Shown here one piece after another: positions 6,697-10,632 of a stretch of DNA of 10,632 nt (positions are counted from its first letter, which is position 1; each line of letters opens with the position of its first letter). Below the pieces are notes generated by a model, which ran no database searches, had not been told where the DNA came from, and saw only the letters and a program-made list of their open reading frames with translations. Source of the DNA: an uncultured Pseudomonadota bacterium (GTDB lineage Bacteria > Pseudomonadota > Alphaproteobacteria > Rs-D84); the NCBI GenBank assembly GCA_947169505.1, contig CAMVPZ010000026.1, forward strand, positions 1-10,632, written 5' to 3'. A program made the position numbers and the translations under genes.

Positions 6697-7329
6697 ATGA
6701 AATTAAAGAAATCTGCCAAAACCGTAAGGGCTGTGAAAGCTAAAAAAAGAGGGTGGTTGTCAAAATTAACGGATATTTTTTTCAAACCTAAATATTTTTT
6801 TACACGTATTGTTGCTGATGGAAAAATGGAAGATGCGATATTAAAAGCGTTCCTTTGGGGATTGGTTGGTGGCATAGTGGTTTTAATTTTGAATTTGATT
6901 CGTGGGGATATGTTTACTATATTTTCACTTTTTCGTGCTTTGGTGGTTTATCCTGTATTGGCAGTCATCCTTTTATTTGTATGTGGCGGATTAATGATGT
7001 TGGTTTCCGAAGTGACCGGTGGTGATCGTGATTGGGAAATTGCAATCAAAGGTATTGCTTCTGTATTTTTCATTTACCCATTGGCATTAATTTCAAATTC
7101 TTTGGCATTTGATTGTACATCAATGTGGTTAATCAGTGCGATTGTTGATTTGTACATGTTATTTCTGCTTTATAATATTGGTGTGTATTGTTTGCATGGC
7201 AAAAAGGTCAGTGTGCTATTCGTATTGATGGTGTGTGCAATATTTTTAACGTGTCTGTATATGTCAGATTACAGAAATGTGTGGTTTATGGTGAAAAACA
7301 TCCCTGCAACAATGACATGTTTGATTTAA
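6697..7329 (+). CDS. YIP1-like polytopic membrane protein
   Basis: This 210-residue integral membrane protein resembles bacterial YIP1-domain proteins. It has a basic N-terminus (1-28), then a conserved-looking FFKPKYFFTRIVADGKMEDA segment (28-47), which is typical of the amphipathic entry to the domain. Five hydrophobic segments follow, at about 50-69, 80-105, 118-137, 143-166 and 170-190. In eukaryotes YIP1 proteins act in membrane trafficking; the bacterial role is unknown and I do not assign one. The start is well supported by AAGGGGG (6684-6690) six bases before the ATG. It diverges from der and converges on the porin gene with only 19 bp between the stops and no GC-rich hairpin. The Lys-rich N-terminus resembles that of the hemolysin III protein in this window. 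Confidence 0.72.
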   Translation: MKLKKSAKTVRAVKAKKRGWLSKLTDIFFKPKYFFTRIVADGKMEDAILKAFLWGLVGGIVVLILNLIRGDMFTIFSLFRALVVYPVLAVILLFVCGGLMMLVSEVTGGDRDWEIAIKGIASVFFIYPLALISNSLAFDCTSMWLISAIVDLYMLFLLYNIGVYCLHGKKVSVLFVLMVCAIFLTCLYMSDYRNVWFMVKNIPATMTCLI

Positions 7330-7348
7330 ATTATGTTGAAAAAGTTTT

Positions 7349-8389
7349 TTAAAATCCGGCTTTGATACCAACTGCAAAAAATGGTGTGGTGTCGGCAAAG
7401 CCGCCAGACATAAATACACTGGCATATTCATTATATTTATACCGAAACGAAGCCAATATTGTATGTATATTATCCCCAGACATTTTTTCGTTCGTTATTT
7501 TATCACGATGTGTCCAAAGGTTTGTGTCTGAAAAAAGATATGTCAAAGATATGCTGGATTTTAATAAATCATAACTTATTCCAGTGCCGGCAATAAAACC
7601 GTCTGCGGTTTTTATAATTGGATTTTTGTCATATATTAAACGGCCGGATAATCCCCATATAAAACTGTTGTATTGTAAATTAATCCCGGTTGCGATTTGT
7701 CCACGCCAATCGGCCGTCACATCTGGTGAAAAAGAATTTTCTGTATATTTTTCGGGTTTGTCCATATAAGATACTGCGACATAATATGCAGATTTTATTT
7801 TTCCATGGGGCTGTTTAATTTTAAATGCGCCGTCAATCGCATAGTTATAATCATCACCGCCACCAGATAAAGATAAACCGTATTGTCCATAGTCTGTGGA
7901 TACAGTTGCCAGATTAAGACGTAATACTTCGTGTCCCGTTGTGGCGGCTGTATCAGATATTAAAACTTTCTTCAGGTTTAATTTTTTATGCAATATAGAT
8001 TTGTTGTTTATACGCAGATACCCAACGTCTGGTAATCCCAATCCCATTTTTCGTGCAATAGAGTGGGTTAAACCAAATTCTGCGCGACCATAATTTCTGT
8101 CTTCAAATAAAACAAAAGCGTCATGTACATATTCATCGTCTTCGACACAATCTGCATCAATAGAATATACTGTACCGAATCTTTGTGTGCGATTTAAATT
8201 GTAAAAAATTTGACCTTTGACATCCCAATCGTTTATGAATATAGGCTTTTCACGTTTTGGTTCCAAAAATCCAACCATGCCATCTGCATCTAATTTAAAA
8301 GACCAATTGCCTGTTTTGAAATCTAACGCATTTGCGCCGGTTGCAAAAGTACACATAATTGTGAATAAAGCCGTTTTTTTCATGTTCAT
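7349..8389 (-). CDS. Outer-membrane porin-like beta-barrel protein
   Basis: The 346-residue product has a clear Sec signal peptide: MNMKK, a hydrophobic core, then ANA at 19-21 with likely cleavage before LDF. The mature part is rich in alternating polar/hydrophobic, Gly- and aromatic-containing strands, and it ends in Phe (KAGF), the outer-membrane barrel signal read by BamA. The segment FEDRNYGRAEFGLTHS (95-110) recalls the general-porin pattern of a gene product compared with its neighbours in the barrel wall. I place it with Gram-negative porins of the OmpC/porin_4 type but cannot predict selectivity. The ATG at 8389 comes one base after the rpoH stop (TAA A ATG); a second ATG at 8383 is possible. 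AAGAAG upstream is a moderate Shine-Dalgarno inside rpoH. It is almost certainly cotranscribed with rpoH and is exported to the barrel-assembly machinery that BamB serves. Confidence 0.82.
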   Translation of the reverse strand: MNMKKTALFTIMCTFATGANALDFKTGNWSFKLDADGMVGFLEPKREKPIFINDWDVKGQIFYNLNRTQRFGTVYSIDADCVEDDEYVHDAFVLFEDRNYGRAEFGLTHSIARKMGLGLPDVGYLRINNKSILHKKLNLKKVLISDTAATTGHEVLRLNLATVSTDYGQYGLSLSGGGDDYNYAIDGAFKIKQPHGKIKSAYYVAVSYMDKPEKYTENSFSPDVTADWRGQIATGINLQYNSFIWGLSGRLIYDKNPIIKTADGFIAGTGISYDLLKSSISLTYLFSDTNLWTHRDKITNEKMSGDNIHTILASFRYKYNEYASVFMSGGFADTTPFFAVGIKAGF

Positions 8390-8390
8390 T

Positions 8391-9320
8391 TTAATCTTCT
8401 TGGGTTATTTTTTTTGGGTTAGATTCTGTTATAATTGCATCTTTGATTTTATTAAAAGCACGTTCTTCGATTTGGCGAACACGTTCACGAGAAATATTGT
8501 ATTTTTTAGATAATGTTTCCAATGTTGCTGCCGGGTCAGATAACCGACGGGCCGTTAATATTTCACGATCACGTTCAGGTAATGTTGCCAAATGTTTTTT
8601 TAATAATTCATATCCACGACGTTTGAATTCCAATTGTTCCAGACTTTCTTCAATATTAATTTTCGGGTCCGCCATATTAGATAAAAGGTCTTTTGAATCC
8701 GAATCGGTATTTAATGGTGCGTTTAACGAAACATCACGTGCAGACATTCGTGTTGCCATTTTTTCAACGTCACTTTCTGGGACCGATAAATATTCTGCGA
8801 TTTGTTTTGTTTGTTCGTTTGTTAAATTGTTATCCATAATACCCAAAGCACGTTTGGCCCTTGTTAAATTAAAAAACACACGCTTTTGATTGGCGGAACT
8901 TCCAAGTTTTACAACAGACCAATTATTCAATATTGTTTCGTAAATTTCCGCCTTGATCCAAAACATAGCATATGTAGAAAAACGAAATCCACGTTCGGGA
9001 TCGAATTTTTGTAATGCTTGCATCAATCCCATATTGCCACTGGCGATTAAGTCAGATATCGGCAGACCATAGTTTTTAAAATCGTATGCCACAGATACCA
9101 CCAAGCGCAAATGCGAAGCCACCAATTTTTCAGCCGCAACACTGTCTTGGTTTTTTGCCCAACGGGATGCATATTCGTATTCTTGTTCGGCACTTAAAAT
9201 AGGAAATTTTTGAATTTCGTTGATATATTTAGATAAACTGACATCATCACCAGCACCATAGACCGGTATCATGGTGTTCGTTTTTGTTGACGGTAAAGTT
9301 GTCTTGATTTCCTTAGCCAT
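8391..9320 (-). CDS. rpoH: RNA polymerase sigma factor RpoH (sigma-32, heat shock)
   Basis: This 309-residue sigma factor of the sigma-70 family should direct RNA polymerase to heat-shock promoters. Region 1.2/2.1 begins at YINEIQKFPILS (32-43). Region 2 spans about 66-137, with GLPISDLIASGNMGLMQA (85-102), FDPERGFRFSTYAMFWIK (106-123) and ILNNWSVVK (130-138). The RpoH box, which distinguishes sigma-32 from RpoD, is present as QKRVFFNL (145-152). Region 4 carries the helix-turn-helix (about 265-292, with ISRERVRQIEERAFNKIK). Length is typical (about 285-310). There is no Shine-Dalgarno before ATG 9320, and a strong sigma-70-type promoter ends nine bases upstream of it. A porin gene follows one base after the stop. 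The thermosensor-type structured 5' leader known in E. coli rpoH cannot exist here if transcription starts at this promoter. Confidence 0.95.
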   Translation of the reverse strand: MAKEIKTTLPSTKTNTMIPVYGAGDDVSLSKYINEIQKFPILSAEQEYEYASRWAKNQDSVAAEKLVASHLRLVVSVAYDFKNYGLPISDLIASGNMGLMQALQKFDPERGFRFSTYAMFWIKAEIYETILNNWSVVKLGSSANQKRVFFNLTRAKRALGIMDNNLTNEQTKQIAEYLSVPESDVEKMATRMSARDVSLNAPLNTDSDSKDLLSNMADPKINIEESLEQLEFKRRGYELLKKHLATLPERDREILTARRLSDPAATLETLSKKYNISRERVRQIEERAFNKIKDAIITESNPKKITQED

Positions 9321-9332
9321 ACATTCTATAGT
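9304..9332 (+). promoter_or_regulatory. Candidate promoter of the yfgM-bamB pair
   Basis: TTGATT (9304-9309), a 17-bp spacer and TATAGT (9327-9332) form a good plus-strand promoter. It lies partly inside the first codons of rpoH, and its -10 overlaps that of the divergent rpoH promoter. It would give a leader of about 30 bases containing the AGGAG Shine-Dalgarno at 9361-9365. Confidence 0.55.
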
Positions 9333-9357
9333 ATAACAACAAAATAGAAATTATCAA
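9330..9357 (-). promoter_or_regulatory. Strong sigma-70-type promoter of rpoH
   Basis: On the minus strand the -35 is TTGATA (9357-9352). A 16-bp spacer follows, then an extended -10, TGTTATACT, whose hexamer is 9335-9330. Nine bases separate the -10 from the rpoH ATG, so the predicted transcript start is about three bases before it. The elements match the housekeeping consensus, not a sigma-32 consensus. Confidence 0.7.
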
Positions 9358-9371
9358 GACAGGAGATTTTT

Positions 9372-10025
9372 ATGGCAACTATTTTACAAAGAAATAAAAA
9401 CCTTAAACAACCGGTTAAAAAAACACGTCAAGAATATGCAGAAGATGCACTTTATCGCGAAGTTTGGGAAGATGTTAATAATGAAAAAACTCAACAATTT
9501 TTGAAAAAGTATTGGAAACATATTACTTGGGCTGTGGTGGCGATAATGTTTGTGGTATGCGCCTATCAAATCGGTATGCGTATGTATTGGTCTTCTAAAA
9601 TTGCTACGGCGGTTGTTTATGAAAGTGCGATTAATAATGTTGATGCGAATGCGTTGGCAAATTTGGCAAAAGACAGTCGTGGTGCAACATCTGATTTGGC
9701 ACTGTTTCAATCTTATTTGATTGATAATGACGTTAAAAAATTGGAAGATTTGGCCGAACATGGACATACACGTGATTTCAAAGATTTGGCGAGATTGCAT
9801 TTGGCTTCCATTAATGGTGATAAAATGGAGGTTGCTGAATTTGTGTCGTATTTATCAAGTATGGATACCAAGAAATCACCTTTTTATTATACAGCAACTT
9901 TGATGGTGGCGCAAAAATATTTGGCAAATGGTGATGTTGTCAATGCGAATAAATTATTGGATAAAATTATAAATGACCAAGATGCACCGGCCAGTATTTC
10001 TGCAACTGCACAAACTTTGAAATAG
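9372..10025 (+). CDS. YfgM-like membrane-anchored periplasmic TPR protein
   Basis: The 217-residue protein has a charged N-terminal cytosolic part (1-48), one membrane helix (about 51-69) and a C-terminal helical, Ala/Leu-rich domain (70-217) that should face the periplasm. This is the layout of YfgM/TPR_21 proteins, which in E. coli bind the SecYEG translocon and periplasmic chaperones. The helical pairs with small residues (about 80-110, 112-142, 145-190 and 190-215) fit degenerate tetratricopeptide repeats. YfgM genes commonly precede bamB, and the same order here supports the call, although sequence divergence keeps me from using the symbol. AGGAG at 9361-9365 is spaced six bases from ATG 9372. 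The stop codon overlaps the ribosome-binding site of the next gene, so the two are translationally close. Confidence 0.8.
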   Translation: MATILQRNKNLKQPVKKTRQEYAEDALYREVWEDVNNEKTQQFLKKYWKHITWAVVAIMFVVCAYQIGMRMYWSSKIATAVVYESAINNVDANALANLAKDSRGATSDLALFQSYLIDNDVKKLEDLAEHGHTRDFKDLARLHLASINGDKMEVAEFVSYLSSMDTKKSPFYYTATLMVAQKYLANGDVVNANKLLDKIINDQDAPASISATAQTLK

Positions 10026-10029
10026 GGGG
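10024..10029 (+). promoter_or_regulatory. Ribosome-binding site deciding the TTG start of bamB
   Basis: AGGGGG overlaps the TAG stop of the upstream gene (10023-10025) and lies five bases before TTG 10035. No ATG in the right frame precedes the signal peptide, so TTG with this site is the only sensible start. Confidence 0.7.
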
Positions 10030-10034
10030 CGGTT

Positions 10035-10604
10035 TTGAAAAAAAGTATCGTATTTTTGATGATTTTGTTTGCCATTGGGGCTTGTTCAAAACATGACCCG
10101 ATATTGCCGGGTGTACGACATGATATATTTGATACGCATGATATCAAAGTGATAAACCAAGATGTTCCGGATTTATCACAAAATATCAAAGAGATATATG
10201 GTGATAAAGATTGTGGATATAAGCAGGATGCAAAAAATAATATCTGGAATGGTGAAAATAAAATTTATGCCGGATTTGCAAATGACAGTGTGGTAAAAAG
10301 TAATCAATCCCCGATATGTGTTGGGAAATTTATATACACGGGGCTTTCCACTGGTCAAGTTATAAAAATAAACACAATAACAAAAAAAGTAGCGTGGATG
10401 GCGGATGTGTTTAAAGAACACAGTTTGACCGGTGGAACACCCATGGTTGATATTGTTGCGCATGTTGGGGTGGATGGAAGATATGTGTATGCCGGCGGAT
10501 TGGGGGATGCGTTTTGCAAATTGTCGGCTGAAAATGGTAGAAAATTTTGGTGTGTTGATATATCTGTGCCGGTTGATTTTATAATTGTGGATAATTTTGG
10601 ATGA
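10035..10604 (+). CDS. bamB: BamB-like outer-membrane assembly lipoprotein, apparently truncated
   Basis: BamB is a beta-propeller lipoprotein of the BAM complex that helps insert barrels such as the porin above. The product starts at a TTG and has a lipoprotein signal peptide, MKKSIVFLMILFAIGAC, with Cys17 as the lipid-modified residue. Propeller blades with a PQQ-like pattern follow (about 70-185), including FIYTGLSTGQVIKIN, VAWMADVF and YVYAGGLGDAFCKL. Reading stops at TGA 10602-10604 after 189 residues, whereas BamB proteins usually have about 380-450. The stop follows two nearly identical 10-mers (10591-10610); without the second, the frame would stay open to the window end. The break may be a real mutation or an error near a sequence end. 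The symbol rests on the lipobox, blade pattern and YfgM neighbour. Confidence 0.72.
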   Translation: MKKSIVFLMILFAIGACSKHDPILPGVRHDIFDTHDIKVINQDVPDLSQNIKEIYGDKDCGYKQDAKNNIWNGENKIYAGFANDSVVKSNQSPICVGKFIYTGLSTGQVIKINTITKKVAWMADVFKEHSLTGGTPMVDIVAHVGVDGRYVYAGGLGDAFCKLSAENGRKFWCVDISVPVDFIIVDNFG

Positions 10605-10610
10605 TTTTGG
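10591..10610 (+). repeat. 10-bp imperfect tandem duplication at the bamB break
   Basis: ATAATTTTGG (10591-10600) is followed at once by ATGATTTTGG (10601-10610), nine of ten bases identical. A 10-bp gain shifts the frame by one and creates the TGA at 10602. The plus-one frame is open from here to the window end. Confidence 0.6.
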
Positions 10611-10632
10611 ACGAAAACAATTGAATAACCTA

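Noticed and set aside
7330..7348. A terminator between the convergent YIP1-like and porin genes
   Set aside because: The gap is A/T-rich with short A and T runs, but I could find no GC-containing hairpin.

Overview
The window looks like chromosomal DNA from an AT-rich Gram-negative bacterium, most likely an alphaproteobacterium with a compact genome. This is an inference from three things: an RpoH-type sigma factor with alphaproteobacterial features, the outer-membrane genes (porin, BamB-like lipoprotein, YfgM-like anchor protein), and short intergenic gaps with opposing genes that abut or overlap. TGA is used as a stop, so the code is standard. I see no tRNA, rRNA, CRISPR array, insertion sequence or phage gene. 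No gene-free stretch exceeds about 50 bases except the last few bases at the right edge.

Layout. On the left (34-1473, minus strand) lies a two-gene unit of unknown function: a membrane protein with two N-terminal helices and a Gln-rich linker, then a small soluble protein whose middle resembles a degenerate HNH motif. It diverges from a third unrecognised gene (1516-2187, plus strand, alpha/beta, possibly a TIM barrel) across a 17-bp perfect palindrome that carries both -10 elements. That gene overlaps trmB (tRNA m7G46 methyltransferase, minus) tail to tail by 7 bp. trmB diverges from gltX (glutamyl-tRNA synthetase), which is probably cotranscribed with a hemolysin III/PAQR membrane protein. 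A bidirectional hairpin terminator separates that pair from der (ribosome-assembly GTPase, minus). der diverges from a YIP1-like membrane protein, which converges on an rpoH-porin operon (minus). rpoH in turn diverges from a yfgM-bamB pair running off the right edge.

How the genes fit together. Translation and ribosome genes (trmB, gltX, der) alternate with envelope genes (hemolysin III family protein, YIP1-like protein, porin, YfgM, BamB) and the heat-shock sigma factor. Points worth following up: a gltX of the long, clostridial-like form; several genes whose best -10 box sits so close to the start codon that their mRNAs should be leaderless or nearly so; a porin starting one base after the rpoH stop; and a bamB that stops after about 190 residues at a 10-bp imperfect tandem duplication.
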